64,000 nucleotides of DNA from Lepiota brunneoincarnata (GCA_023014365.1 JAEBUN010000053.1:1-64000); one strand, 5' to 3'; numbered from the stretch's first letter, positions 1-9,300 are shown. Program-made: numbers and translations. The notes: generated from the sequence alone by a model not told the origin.

Positions 1-465
1 GCCAACGGGATACCTCTGGCCATTAAACTCATTATTGCTCAACTACAGGAAGGGAACGAGGGGCCTAAATCATTATGGGCCCGATGGCAGCGGACACAGA
101 CAAGTGTGCCACAGGGACGGGTAGCACACACCGCCTATCCAATCTCGATGTCTCTATTCACCTATCTGTACACAGTCCGCGTATGCAAGCAGATCCGAGC
201 GCAGTTCTGGTTTTTAGCATGTTGTCGTGCTTCCCAGATGGGTTTCCATGTCGGCAGGAGGCCATTGACGAACTGCAAACTCACATGCCAGGAAGTATCC
301 ATCTTCAGGGGATATTGGTGACCCTACAGCGGGTTTCGCTAGTCCATGTTGATAGGACCAGTGGGCAACCCAGATATCGAATGCTTGTGCCGATCCGGGA
401 ATTCGGGACGAAGCTGGAGATAGGCCACACCCTTGATGACTGCCTAGTTGCCTTCTACATAGATA
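1..465 (+). pseudogene. NB-ARC/NLR gene fragment, 5' part (frameshifted)
   Basis: Frame 1 from base 1 reads as the end of an NB-ARC ATPase module (GIPLAIKLIIAQLQ, then LWARWQRTQT). From about base 100 the similarity continues in frame 3 with the winged-helix-like stretch (NLDVSIHLSVHSPRMQ, LSCFPDGF, RYRMLVPIREF) typical of fungal NB-ARC/TPR proteins. The frame change at roughly 95-120 is a disabling indel, or a short unrecognised intron. Such proteins are STAND-class signalling ATPases thought to act in self/non-self or stress recognition; no specific role can be given here. The reading frame runs to 465, where a TA-flanked MITE interrupts it, and resumes in phase at 817. The 5' end lies outside the window. 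The family call rests on motif recognition and is fairly secure. Confidence 0.6.
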
Positions 466-814
466 CTATACTTCACCCTTGATTGACGGTCCCCCCCCGA
501 TTGACTCGTCACATCACAGTCACATCCTTGCCGAAGTGATGTCCGAGCAGACGCACACCAGAGATGGCGCGTCGTTGTATCAGTGGCACAGTGATACCAT
601 CATGATATTCACACTCCGACACGGGACTCTACTCGGAGTGTGACAAACCCCAACCCCCCATATCTCAATAATCCTCGCATAGTTTTCAATAAATCAAGTT
701 GGAATGTGGTATTGGCATTGTCACTAATTCATATCCAAATTTTGGTGAGATTCTGAAAAGATTAAGGGAGAAAGCGGCAATCGGGGGGGACCGTCAATCA
801 AGGGTGAAGTATAG
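466..814. mobile_element. 349-bp MITE with 36-37 bp terminal inverted repeats
   Basis: The ends are inverted repeats starting CTATACTTCACCCTTG, followed by GATTGACGGT and a run of eight C on the left versus seven on the right. The element is bounded by TA at 464-465 and 815-816, the target duplication of Tc1/mariner-type transposons. It carries no coding capacity of its own. Removing 466-814 plus one TA restores the NLR reading frame (codons GAT ATG GTG GAT), so it is a genuine insertion into that gene. The mobilising transposase is unknown. Confidence 0.85.
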
Positions 815-816
815 TA

Positions 817-938
817 TGGTGGATCGTAAAGCCGACTATACGGCCCCGGCCGCCCATGGGATAATTCCGCCGGAACTCACTAATATCTACTCAGTCTTCA
901 CCACGGCGCTTAACAAAAGCAGAGTGGACGAGGAGATG
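817..938 (+). pseudogene. NB-ARC/NLR gene fragment, middle part
   Basis: This is the same reading frame as the end of the upstream fragment once the MITE is removed. It encodes about 40 residues, including IIPPELTNIYSVF, a stretch seen between the winged-helix and TPR parts of fungal NB-ARC/TPR proteins. It stops at the copia target site AGATG (934-938) and continues in phase after the second AGATG at 6106-6110. Short but convincing because both flanking pieces agree. Confidence 0.6.
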
Positions 939-1292
939 TATTGGTAGACGTACTCAGCGTCACGCTCGTTTCGCGAACCGCTAAATATATTTTCGTACCT
1001 ATTGGTAGACGTACTGTAGTAGGTTTAGTGAGGCTAGTTTTTCTAGCTAGTGTAAACTACTCACCTCAGCGTCACGCTCGTTTCGCGAACCGCTGAGGTG
1101 TGTTGGTAAGCTAATTCTTTTTTATACATTGAGGACAAGAACTGTATAGTTGTAAAAAACGGAACACCGGCACACAGAATATGAAATAAGTGTGTGTGCC
1201 GGTGTGTGTGCAGAGCGACTCTGCTTTTGTTTAGTCCGAAAACGGAAGTGACCGAAGTCACTGTGTCTCGCCGACACTGCGTCTCACCAACA
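939..1292 (-). repeat. Copia 3' LTR (354 bp)
   Basis: Read as identical to 5752-6105. It contains a 28-bp direct repeat (955-982 and 1067-1094). The second copy is enclosed by an extra inverted repeat (CACCTCAGCG / CGCTGAGGTG), giving a strong potential hairpin. A 15-bp motif ATTGGTAGACGTACT also occurs twice (940-954 and 1001-1015). Confidence 0.96.
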
Positions 1293-1303
1293 CTCCCCCA
1301 GGC
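1293..1303 (-). other. Copia polypurine tract
   Basis: In element orientation the bases just upstream of the 3' LTR are CTGGGGGAG, a purine-rich run directly abutting the LTR start TGTTGG, as expected for the plus-strand primer site. Confidence 0.7.
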
Positions 1304-1331
1304 GCAGCATACGGCGAGAGAGCCGGTCTCC

Positions 1332-4300
1332 TTAGTTCTCCTCATCCTCCTGAGCTTCCTCTCGATCCTCTATCAATCCCATACTCCTGGCATGTCGTCT
1401 CGTTGCGTCTCGTGGCAGGGCTTTAGTTAACAAGTCAGCAATATTGTTGTCACCAGGGATATATGTCGGTCGAAACTCCCCCTCGTCTGCCTTCTCCTTC
1501 ACAAAGTGATATCGGACTGAGATGTGTTTTGTCCGTTTGTGGCCTCGGTAAGTCTTCGTAAGGTCAATCGCGCCATTATTGTCAATGTTAATGTTGACCG
1601 GATGCTTTTGTGGCAGTGCGATCTCATCAAAGAAATCCGAGAGCCACATTGCCTGTTGAACCGCACGTGAAACGGCCATGTACTCAGCTTCGGTGGTTGA
1701 CGTGGCCACTGACTCTTGTCGTTTGGTCATCCATGACACGGGTCCTCCCCCTACGAAAAATACGTGTCCTTCGGTAGATCGCCTCGTATCCCTGTCACCG
1801 GCAAAATCAGAGTCAACGTATCCAATCGGTTGTAGGCTGGCTCCTCGATGGTAAGTTATTGCGTAGTCCAGCGTCCCCTTCACGTATGCGAGGGCATGCT
1901 TCATTGCCTCCCAGTGTGCCCTCCCTGGATTCTGTGCATATCGAGACAGGAGGTTGACAGTATATGATAGGTCGGGTCGGGTTCCCACTTGGAGCCACAT
2001 CAGGGATCCTAGAGCCTCTCGATACGGTATGTTTCTCATCTCCTCGATTTCTTCCTCAGTTGATGGGCAGTCGTCCTTTGATAGCGTGATCCCCATTGGT
2101 AATGGGACCGATTTGGCCTTACACCTCGACATGCCAAATTTCTCCAACACCCTTTCTGCGTACGCCCGCTGGGATAGTCTGATCCCGCCGCTGGTTTCCT
2201 CTACTTTGATACCAAGCATGTGGTCCACCGATTCCATGACCTTCACCTCATACTCCTCCCCTAGCTCACGTTTTGCCATCTCTGCCTCTTCTTTAGATGT
2301 TGAAACCCCCATGGTGTCATCCGTGTATGTCACGCTGATAGTGTGTCGCCCATCCTCTCTCTTCCTCGATCGGACTGTTGGTTCGGCACGGGACTGGTGA
2401 TATCCAAGCGACCTGTAAGTTTTGCCAAGTGTTTTAAACCAGTCATGCGCTCCCTGCATTGTACCATACAGGGTTTTATTGAGTCGCCACACCTTACCAC
2501 CTCCCCCCTCACTAAAACCCGCTGGTTGTTCCATGTAAACGTCAAACCCAATGTCGCTATTCAGGTACGCCGCCACGAAATCCAGCTGCCATAACACCAG
2601 GTTGCGAGAGGCTGACAATGCAATAACAAGGTGGAAGGACTCCAGCCGGGCCGTGGCTGCATAGGTGTCATCAAAATCAACCCCCTGAACTTGTGTGAAG
2701 CCCTTTGCGACGATCCGTGCCTTCCTCCTCGTCAAGCGTCCATCACCATCGAATTTCAGGGCAAAAACCCATTTGGATGCAACCACATTCCGTCCCACTG
2801 GCCTGTCGACTAAAGTGTACACCCCACGTGCCTTCATCACTCCTATCTCATCCATCATAGGGCCCATCCACACTTCCGGCTCCTCCATCGCCTCACAGAA
2901 ATTCTGAGGCACCCTGACCCCCCCCATAAAGGCTGCAAAAGCACCTGGTATCTTGCCCTCGCGAGCCAAGTACTCCTGAGACTCGATCATACGCCTTGAT
3001 GGCCGTGTTCCACGAAGTGAGCGGCGTGGAGCTGGAGGGGCTACCTGGGCCACTCCCCCAGCCTCGGCACTCACCAACTCATCCCCTGTCACCAACTGCA
3101 TTACCTCCTCTTCAGAGGACATGCTGCCATCAGGGGTAGTATCCACGGCATGTGCACCATCATTAGTCCTGGGTGTTCGTTCATCCAGTGCCTCTGTCGG
3201 CAAGGGGTCCTCATCCTCCCCCCACTCCATACGTCGGGGGCCTCTTGTGAAATTTGTCGAGCCCTCATCAAAGGTGACGTTCCGCCCACTATATACAGAG
3301 CCAGATGCACGGTCAAGTAACTTGTAGCTCCCCCGTCCGAAGTATCCAATCAACACCAGTTGGGTTGCTCTAGGGGCCAGTTTCGAGTTATTCAGCTCAA
3401 TGGGTATGTTTGCATAGGCTGTAGCACCAAACGGTCGGAGGTGAGTGACATCCTGCCGCTTCCCAAACCAGAGCTCAGCAGGAACAATATCAGGGTGTCT
3501 CCTGGAAGGAATGAGATTTCGGACGTAGACTGTAGTACAGATAGCTTCAGGCCAGTATTTTGCAGGTAGTCCAGACTCGACGAGCATGGATCTTGCTGAG
3601 TCCAGAATAGTACGCATGCTCCTTTCTGCTGCACCGTTCTGCTGATGTGCATATGCCGTAGTGAATTCCATCCTTATCCCAGCGCTCCGGGTATAGTCCT
3701 CCCACAGTTTGTTGTTCCACTCACGTCCCCGATCACATCGTACCACCTTCAGCTTATGCCCGGTCTGTCTCTCTGCCTCTGCATGGAAAGACCTGAAGAC
3801 GTTCAAAGTACTCTCTGCTGACTTTTCGGCCAGGAACTCGACTGTACAAAACGAGGATGCGCCATCCATCAAAAGCATGAAATAACGGGAACCTCCAGCA
3901 GATCTGGTTGGGGACGGTCCCCACAAGTCTACATGTATGCGCTCCAGCAACCCCGATTCGTGTGTGACCTCTTCGTCATAAGGTTTCGCATGCGATTTAC
4001 CAAAAATACAGTCTTCACAGGTACCATCCATCTCAAGCTGGCCAAGTATAACCAAACCATCGACGAGTTTCTTCTGTGCCATGTTCCGTAGGGAGCTAAC
4101 TCCAACATGGCCCATCCGTCTGTGCCACACATCAAAACTGACTGGCTTGTTCCTCGACCTAGCTACCAGTGCCTGTGGGGGCTCAACCACATCCACAATG
4201 TATAGTCCACCCCTCAGCTCTCCCCGTACTGCAAGTCTCCCATCCCCGAAGTAGAGCTCTACACTCTCAGGTCCAAAAGTAGCAAATAGTCCACGTGTGC

Positions 4301-5603
4301 AGATTTGTGGGATTGAGATCAGGTTGGAGCGTAAAGTGGGTGTGTGTAACACGTTGCGTAATGTGAGGTCAATCATCCTTCCCTCAGCTGTAACAATCAT
4401 CCTAACCGTTCCACTCCCCACGACAGGAAAACTTGCGTCCTTATCAGCGGCACCTCCAAAGTATGGGTGTTCGAACTCGTTGTACTCAATGAAGTCCTCC
4501 CTCTGGACAAAACAATGGTCTGTTGCTCCTGAATCAATCACGGTAGGGACTGTCTCAAAGTCCTTTTGATCGCGCATCACCTCAGTCATGAGAATGACCA
4601 CATCCTTGGGTGTGTGAACCGGTACTTCATTGTTTGGTTTGTTGGTTGCAGTGTGAAACGATCGTGGTTGTTGGGTTGGTTGACTGGGGGGTAATTGATT
4701 AACACGGGGTTGTTGGTTTGTGGTCTGGCCCTGGATCCTACGACGTCCAAAATTTGCAGGAAATTGCCCAGGTTTCCCACCACCTGGCCAATAGCAGTCA
4801 TCAATTGTATGCCCAATCCGGCGGCAGTTGGGGTTGGTACAGACAAGGTTTTGTCGGTTACGTGGGGTGTTGGTTTGGAGCGCTGTGGGTGAGTTGGTGC
4901 TGTGGTGTGGTTTATCACGACTAATCCTGGCCCAGTGCGTGTTTAACCTGGCAATCGCTTCGACAGACGATGTAGTGGTGTACAGTGTAGCTACCACTGG
5001 GTCCCAGGATCGTGGTAATGAACCAAGTATGATGGATCGGAAAGCGGTATCAGTGATGTTACCACCCATTGCATTCACATTTTGCCAGAATGTTCGTAAA
5101 AGAGCGATATGGTTTGGGAAATTATCCCCGTCCCGGTAACATAAGTTTCGTAGCTCTTCTTCCGCATGTAGTAACGATAGCTCAGATGTTTTGTCGTACA
5201 GATCAACAAGGGATTTCCAGGCTTCAGCTGCGCTCCCTGTGATGTTGGCACCCATACCGATAGGATTGCGGATATTGTAGAGCAGAAGGCCTTTGGTCCA
5301 TGCATTTCGAGTCTTCCACTCACTAGCCATTGGGGTAGTTGAGTCCCAGGGGGTGTCTGCTGTTATGGGTGTTGTTGGTTGGATTATGGGGGCTATGGCT
5401 GGATTTGGAGTACCCGTAGTAGTAGGTGGGGTTACTATAACTGTGGGGGTCGTAGTGGTAGTTGGGTTGATGATCGACCCAGTGAGGTATCCCATCACGC
5501 CCTGAACCTCGGCTGCGATTATGATCATGTTTTTCCAGGAAATCCAGTTTGATCCATCGAATTTGTCCCCCTCAGAGAAAGTTGGTGGTCCGGACTTTGT
5601 CAT
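1332..5603 (-). CDS. Copia Gag-Pol polyprotein, 1423 aa, intact
   Basis: Encodes all retrotransposition functions in one frame. Order: a Gag region (about residues 1-240); a zinc knuckle near 254 with the spacing C-X4-C-X4-H-X4-C; aspartic protease with DSGATDHCF near 356; the GAG-pre-integrase zinc region (HRRMGH ... CEDCIFGKSH); integrase core with HVDLWGPSP near 559 and the later AYAHQQNGAAER; copia-type reverse transcriptase (KWVFALKF, about 946) with active site YTDD near 1094 instead of the commoner YVDD; and RNase H (VDSDFAGD near 1266, TKHISVRYHF near the end). Integrase preceding RT defines Ty1/copia. There is no stop or frameshift. Gag and Pol share one frame, so any Gag excess must come from processing or splicing rather than frameshifting. 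The first ATG (5603) fits the family start. Length is normal for fungal copia elements. Confidence 0.96.
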   Translation of the reverse strand: MTKSGPPTFSEGDKFDGSNWISWKNMIIIAAEVQGVMGYLTGSIINPTTTTTPTVIVTPPTTTGTPNPAIAPIIQPTTPITADTPWDSTTPMASEWKTRNAWTKGLLLYNIRNPIGMGANITGSAAEAWKSLVDLYDKTSELSLLHAEEELRNLCYRDGDNFPNHIALLRTFWQNVNAMGGNITDTAFRSIILGSLPRSWDPVVATLYTTTSSVEAIARLNTHWARISRDKPHHSTNSPTALQTNTPRNRQNLVCTNPNCRRIGHTIDDCYWPGGGKPGQFPANFGRRRIQGQTTNQQPRVNQLPPSQPTQQPRSFHTATNKPNNEVPVHTPKDVVILMTEVMRDQKDFETVPTVIDSGATDHCFVQREDFIEYNEFEHPYFGGAADKDASFPVVGSGTVRMIVTAEGRMIDLTLRNVLHTPTLRSNLISIPQICTRGLFATFGPESVELYFGDGRLAVRGELRGGLYIVDVVEPPQALVARSRNKPVSFDVWHRRMGHVGVSSLRNMAQKKLVDGLVILGQLEMDGTCEDCIFGKSHAKPYDEEVTHESGLLERIHVDLWGPSPTRSAGGSRYFMLLMDGASSFCTVEFLAEKSAESTLNVFRSFHAEAERQTGHKLKVVRCDRGREWNNKLWEDYTRSAGIRMEFTTAYAHQQNGAAERSMRTILDSARSMLVESGLPAKYWPEAICTTVYVRNLIPSRRHPDIVPAELWFGKRQDVTHLRPFGATAYANIPIELNNSKLAPRATQLVLIGYFGRGSYKLLDRASGSVYSGRNVTFDEGSTNFTRGPRRMEWGEDEDPLPTEALDERTPRTNDGAHAVDTTPDGSMSSEEEVMQLVTGDELVSAEAGGVAQVAPPAPRRSLRGTRPSRRMIESQEYLAREGKIPGAFAAFMGGVRVPQNFCEAMEEPEVWMGPMMDEIGVMKARGVYTLVDRPVGRNVVASKWVFALKFDGDGRLTRRKARIVAKGFTQVQGVDFDDTYAATARLESFHLVIALSASRNLVLWQLDFVAAYLNSDIGFDVYMEQPAGFSEGGGGKVWRLNKTLYGTMQGAHDWFKTLGKTYRSLGYHQSRAEPTVRSRKREDGRHTISVTYTDDTMGVSTSKEEAEMAKRELGEEYEVKVMESVDHMLGIKVEETSGGIRLSQRAYAERVLEKFGMSRCKAKSVPLPMGITLSKDDCPSTEEEIEEMRNIPYREALGSLMWLQVGTRPDLSYTVNLLSRYAQNPGRAHWEAMKHALAYVKGTLDYAITYHRGASLQPIGYVDSDFAGDRDTRRSTEGHVFFVGGGPVSWMTKRQESVATSTTEAEYMAVSRAVQQAMWLSDFFDEIALPQKHPVNINIDNNGAIDLTKTYRGHKRTKHISVRYHFVKEKADEGEFRPTYIPGDNNIADLLTKALPRDATRRHARSMGLIEDREEAQEDEEN

Positions 5604-5738
5604 CTTTTATGTCTGTGAGGCGTATATGTGTTCCCCAAGTGTGAGTGTGTTTTATGTAGTCGGATGTGTTTTGTTCAGTAATGTGATGTGTTCGTGGTAA
5701 GGATAGTGTGGTTCAATATAAAGTTAGTTGTGTCTTTC

Positions 5739-5751
5739 GGGGCCCATAACC
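5739..5751 (-). other. Copia primer-binding site, internal tRNA-iMet type
   Basis: Directly downstream of the 5' LTR the element reads GGTTATGGGCCCC. Its complement GGGGCCCATAACC matches the anticodon stem-loop of eukaryotic initiator tRNA-Met rather than a tRNA 3' end. Drosophila copia and yeast Ty5 prime from such a cleaved half-tRNA, so the same mechanism is inferred here. Confidence 0.75.
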
Positions 5752-6105
5752 TATTGGTAGACGTACTCAGCGTCACGCTCGTTTCGCGAACCGCTAAATA
5801 TATTTTCGTACCTATTGGTAGACGTACTGTAGTAGGTTTAGTGAGGCTAGTTTTTCTAGCTAGTGTAAACTACTCACCTCAGCGTCACGCTCGTTTCGCG
5901 AACCGCTGAGGTGTGTTGGTAAGCTAATTCTTTTTTATACATTGAGGACAAGAACTGTATAGTTGTAAAAAACGGAACACCGGCACACAGAATATGAAAT
6001 AAGTGTGTGTGCCGGTGTGTGTGCAGAGCGACTCTGCTTTTGTTTAGTCCGAAAACGGAAGTGACCGAAGTCACTGTGTCTCGCCGACACTGCGTCTCAC
6101 CAACA
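5752..6105 (-). repeat. Copia 5' LTR (354 bp)
   Basis: The promoter-bearing LTR of the minus-strand element, identical by eye to the LTR at 939-1292. Flanked on its outer side by the target duplication AGATG (6106-6110). Confidence 0.96.
5931..5939 (-). promoter_or_regulatory. Candidate copia TATA box
   Basis: The 5' LTR contains TATAAAAAA on the minus strand, the best TATA-like match in the LTR. Position within the LTR is plausible, but no start-site evidence exists. Confidence 0.4.
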
Positions 6106-6452
6106 AGATGGTCAATGCTTCTATCAGCTTTACAAGATGGTCGTCTCATACTGGTAATCACACTGAGGAGATTGTAGGCTTGGCGAAATGGAAAGTACTT
6201 GGCACACCAAGCTTACATGCACGATGTATTTCGGCATTGGCAGCGGTGTATTTCCAATAAGATAAGCTAGATGAAGCTGGGTTATCCTTCAGGAAGGCCG
6301 TTGAGCTTCATCGCCAGTCGCATGATATGCTGGGCGAGGCCAATGATGTCCAGAAGCTAGGGCAAGTGTTTTTGCGATGGGATGAGCTAGACGAAGCCGA
6401 ATCATCCTTCAAGAAAGCCATTGAGTTTCATCGCCGGTCACATGCTGCTTGG
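6106..6452 (+). pseudogene. NLR gene fragment, TPR part (broken)
   Basis: Continues the NLR frame after the copia insertion (ATG GTC AAT from 6108). It reaches tetratricopeptide repeats of about 40 residues with the consensus LGEANDVQKLGQV ... LDEAESSFKKAIEFH. One in-frame TAA lies at 6258-6260. The array is cut at 6445-6452 (CTGCTTGG), after which the sequence becomes an unrelated NAD-binding fragment in another frame. A very similar TPR array starts at 60436 with the same eight bases. CpG dinucleotides are retained here, unlike at 60436-61110. Confidence 0.65.
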
Positions 6453-6957
6453 CCTCTCGCTGCCCCTCACCCCCGTGCCATCTCGTCGAGATTTGATTTG
6501 GTTTGCTGGGGGAATTGGTCTCACGCCATTCCTTAGCGTGCTCAACTCACTTCGCGAGATCGTAGAAGACGAACAAGTCAATATGCACTTTATTTTGTCC
6601 ACACGGGAACCTCATATTCTCCTCCCACTCGTCTTCAAGAGCTTGGATGCCTCGAGTAATCATACAAATGTTTCGATTCCTGCCGTCACTATGCGATTCA
6701 ATCCTAATGTTCACATTTCCCTTGACGTGTTTTGCCCCAAGTACCAAGGAGAAGCGGTTCAGGCCTCCTCTGGTATTAGAATGGAGCAACATGCGAGGGG
6801 ATTGGATCCGGCTTTCATTGAAGCGCGTAGTTCCGATTTTGTTGGGAAGGACGTGTTCGTGTGTGGACCAGAGGATTATACGAGATTGATCGTCGGGGCC
6901 TTGGCGAAAATTGGGGTGGGTCAGGAACGGATCGGAACGGAGGGATTTACCTATTAA
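6453..6957 (+). pseudogene. Ferredoxin-reductase-like NAD(P)-binding domain fragment
   Basis: Encodes the C-terminal half of an FNR-fold oxidoreductase: the NAD(P)-binding motif FAGGIGLTPFLSVL at about 6505-6550, a central Rossmann region (HFILSTREPH), and near the end VFVCGPEDY, the usual cofactor-contact motif of this fold. It closes with GFTY and TAA at 6955-6957. The FAD-binding half that should precede it is missing, and the first codons abut the truncated TPR gene in a different frame. This is therefore a truncated copy or the last exon of a displaced gene. No start codon or promoter can be assigned. The domain call is secure; the substrate is unknown. Confidence 0.65.
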
Positions 6958-8283
6958 TCCTTCTTTTCTGAAGGAGGGGGCGTTGATAATGTAAAGATGT
7001 ACATGGGAATCAGTTTGTAAGCACTCTCTGTTTATTCTCCAGGAAGTTAGGATACCGGGGAACAAGCGCATGACATACTAAGCAGGGGAAACAAATTGTG
7101 GTCTAAGCTACCAAGCCCAAGCTCCTGTCCTCGGGTAGCCAGGGTACTACTCCTACACGTGTGCCTCTAATATATTCTCCATGCAGGGAAAGGCACCCCC
7201 CGTAATCTCAACGTTGTGACTTGAGACATGAGTTATCTGAACAATCTATGATAGTTGGAAAGAAGGAAGAGGGGAGTTCCACCATAATTCATAGTGAGCG
7301 TGAAATAGTAATTGGCGATTGCATAGGATCGTAGATATCACATCCCGTAAACAACATGACGAACTTCGCTCGCCCTAATGCTCTTAAGAACCCGTAAAGC
7401 ACTCACAGTTTCTATCTTTTAACACTTCAATCTCAGTGGGTTCCTAGGCCAGCCTACAGGGAAGACTGTAAGGATGCCCGGTTGGGGGCATCTTTCACTA
7501 GGGACGAGCGTACCTTGCGGGAACCCAAGTAAATAGAACCAACGTCTATTCGAGGGGGGGACTCGGGAACTTGACCCCTCCTAGCTACCATATACATGAG
7601 GTAGCAGATTCTAATAGATGTCACGTCGAAGAAGTGCGAATCCTGGTGTATGCCGGGTCCGCGTGCTTACGAAGACCTGTGTCTCGCCTCAAGCTGTCCC
7701 TTCTGCAGTGGAAGCTCAACAACACACCCATAGAGCTGCTCGCTGATGCAAATTTAAAAATGCATGCTTTCAAGTCGTCATCATTGACCAATTTTAGTGA
7801 CAGCCATGACCGGCCGATTGATTTCGAAACTGCTTGCTGGGGTAAAACACCTTTCCCAGCGGTCTTCAGTCCCTAAAGTCAAGCTGATGATAGCAAAAGG
7901 TTGTAAGGGGTAATATCTTACACCTGGTTCTGATTTTGATCACAAGGCATACCAGCAGCCCCGCGGGTTCGGTGCCAGCCCTATTGTGGCTTGTGAATCC
8001 TAGCTGGTCATGGTATTGAATTGTGCCACCCTGATCAGATGCTCACCAAGCTGCTGCCTCGACCCATGGTCAGGAGGGAACCATGTAGTACGGAGATTCA
8101 ACTCCTGCTGGGTCAGGGACCTGTACAGTGTCGGTATCAAAGGCCCCAACACATTGGTGAGCTTATATATACTCTCGGCGAGGAACAGCGTAGGCGAACT
8201 GAGGAGCTGTAAGCATTCTGTACCTTGTCATTCCCATTGAAGTCCGGTGGCAATGAAACACAAAACCGGCACAGGCGCATAGG
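6958..8283. other. No gene recognised
   Basis: About 1.3 kb with only short open frames lacking recognisable motifs. CpG is retained, unlike the transposon nest. No tRNA, repeat or transposon ends were seen. Confidence 0.5.
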
Positions 8284-8649
8284 CTAGACAAGGTAATCGC
8301 GGAACGATGCATAGAGGAATCGTAAAAGGCCAGCATCCGCCTCATCCGGTGACAGTACATCTAGGACTGAATGGAGTTTGCGCAATGCAGTGTAATACCC
8401 ACCACAACTGATCCCCAAGAAATTGCACAGAAATCGTGGTGAGGGAAGCTCGAGAAGAATATTTGGCGGGGAAACAATGACCTTGATCAACCGATGAGAT
8501 ACTGGCCGGATTTCTTCAGGAACATCCAACAGAATCTGCATATAAAGCTGATCAAGTGTTTCCATTGGGCTACATGGTAATTCCACATGCATTCTGCTTG
8601 TTGTAGAATTGCAGGGCTTGAATCTGATGTTGCTGAACAGGCCTGACAC
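8284..8649 (-). pseudogene. NACHT-type NLR fragment
   Basis: An open minus-strand stretch of 121 codons. From roughly residue 30 it matches the region just after the NACHT ATPase in Agaricomycete NACHT proteins: TLDQLYMQILLDVPEEI, then PRFLCNFLGI, ALRKLHSVLDVLSP and LLRFLYASFRDYL. In complete proteins this segment is followed by helical, WD40 or ankyrin repeats. Here it ends in a stop right after FRDYLV. Neither the upstream P-loop nor downstream repeats are visible, so it is a relic or one exon of a broken gene. It is from a different NLR subfamily than the NB-ARC/TPR gene at 1-6452. Confidence 0.6.
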
Positions 8650-9097
8650 AGCAGAAAGAGGGTTCTGATTCGCAATGTGAAACCCGCATTGCGAGTAACT
8701 CTAGTCTCCCGCATTGCTGTGATATCAATGGTTCTACGTTAGGTATGAAATGTGCCTTTCCCGGCTGTTTCAAGCCTTGTTGATGGGGGGACTTATGCGG
8801 GTTTCGCCCTTGTGAAGGGGCTCATCAGAGGGCTTAACCGCTGCCCTAACCCACCTTGGCTCATGTAGCGACAGAATTAGACTACCTAACTTAGGATGGC
8901 TGTGGGGGAGTATGAATCAATATATCGATTGATCTGCCGGACCGTCTAGCGTGCCGGGGTGCTTCCGGGACCCCGTACAGGTAGGTAGGAAGGGGGGGCT
9001 GGGCCTGGGGCATCCCTCCCGCTCGGACCCCTCACGGCATGGCACCTGATGAGAGGCCGGCCCACTGCATAGACTTTTACACTACAGCTTTTTTGTC
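8650..9097. other. No gene recognised
   Basis: Intergenic or relic DNA. No protein motif was found upstream of the NACHT fragment on the minus strand. Confidence 0.4.
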
Positions 9098-9112
9098 TGT
9101 GTGTGTGTGTGT
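9098..9112. repeat. Short (TG)n microsatellite
   Basis: TG repeated seven times plus one T, preceded by TTTTTTG. It lies downstream (minus orientation) of the tRNA-like sequence and could be its tail. Confidence 0.6.
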
Positions 9113-9129
9113 AATTCCTTAGCCAGATC

Positions 9130-9300
9130 CTTACTTAAGTGTCAGGCCGGCCGTCTCCAAAGATAGGGCAGCAAGCTGCAAAAGTGCGAGGTCTTGGAAT
9201 CGAACCAAGATCTTGTTCTAACCGATTTTGCGTACCCATTTCCAACTTGGGGAAACTTATAGATTGCAATTGCGCACCGCCTGAATGTGTGACTAGGCCC
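9130..9300 (-). repeat. Possible tRNA-derived (SINE-like) sequence
   Basis: The minus strand has a B-box-like GGTTCGATTCC (9196-9206) inside a 5-bp stem with a 7-base loop (CTTGG/CCAAG, 9193-9209), the geometry of a tRNA T-arm. About 70 bases upstream is an A-box-like TGCGCAATTGCAA (9264-9276). The acceptor halves do not pair, so it is not a normal tRNA gene. A decayed SINE is one reading; chance is another. Confidence 0.3.

Larger units (their letters stand above)
939..6105 (-). mobile_element. Full-length Ty1/copia LTR retrotransposon
   Basis: A 5167-bp element on the minus strand. It has two 354-bp LTRs that I read as identical, the 5-bp target duplication AGATG (934-938 and 6106-6110), a primer-binding site, a polypurine tract and one uninterrupted gag-pol frame. 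LTR ends are TG...TA in element orientation (TGTTGGTGAG...CTACCAATA). Identical LTRs and an intact polyprotein imply a very recent, possibly still active, insertion. It interrupts the NLR gene. Confidence 0.97.

Noticed and set aside
464..816. MITE considered as a derivative of the Tc1 elements in the nest
   Set aside because: Termini differ (CTATACTTCACCC versus CAGTGACCCAC); only the TA target is shared.
699..947. An 82-codon open frame spanning the MITE end and the copia LTR
   Set aside because: It starts inside the MITE and ends inside the LTR. Only 817-938 is real NLR sequence.
1954..2400. Long frames antisense to copia pol
   Set aside because: Shadow of the polyprotein on the other strand, with no motifs.
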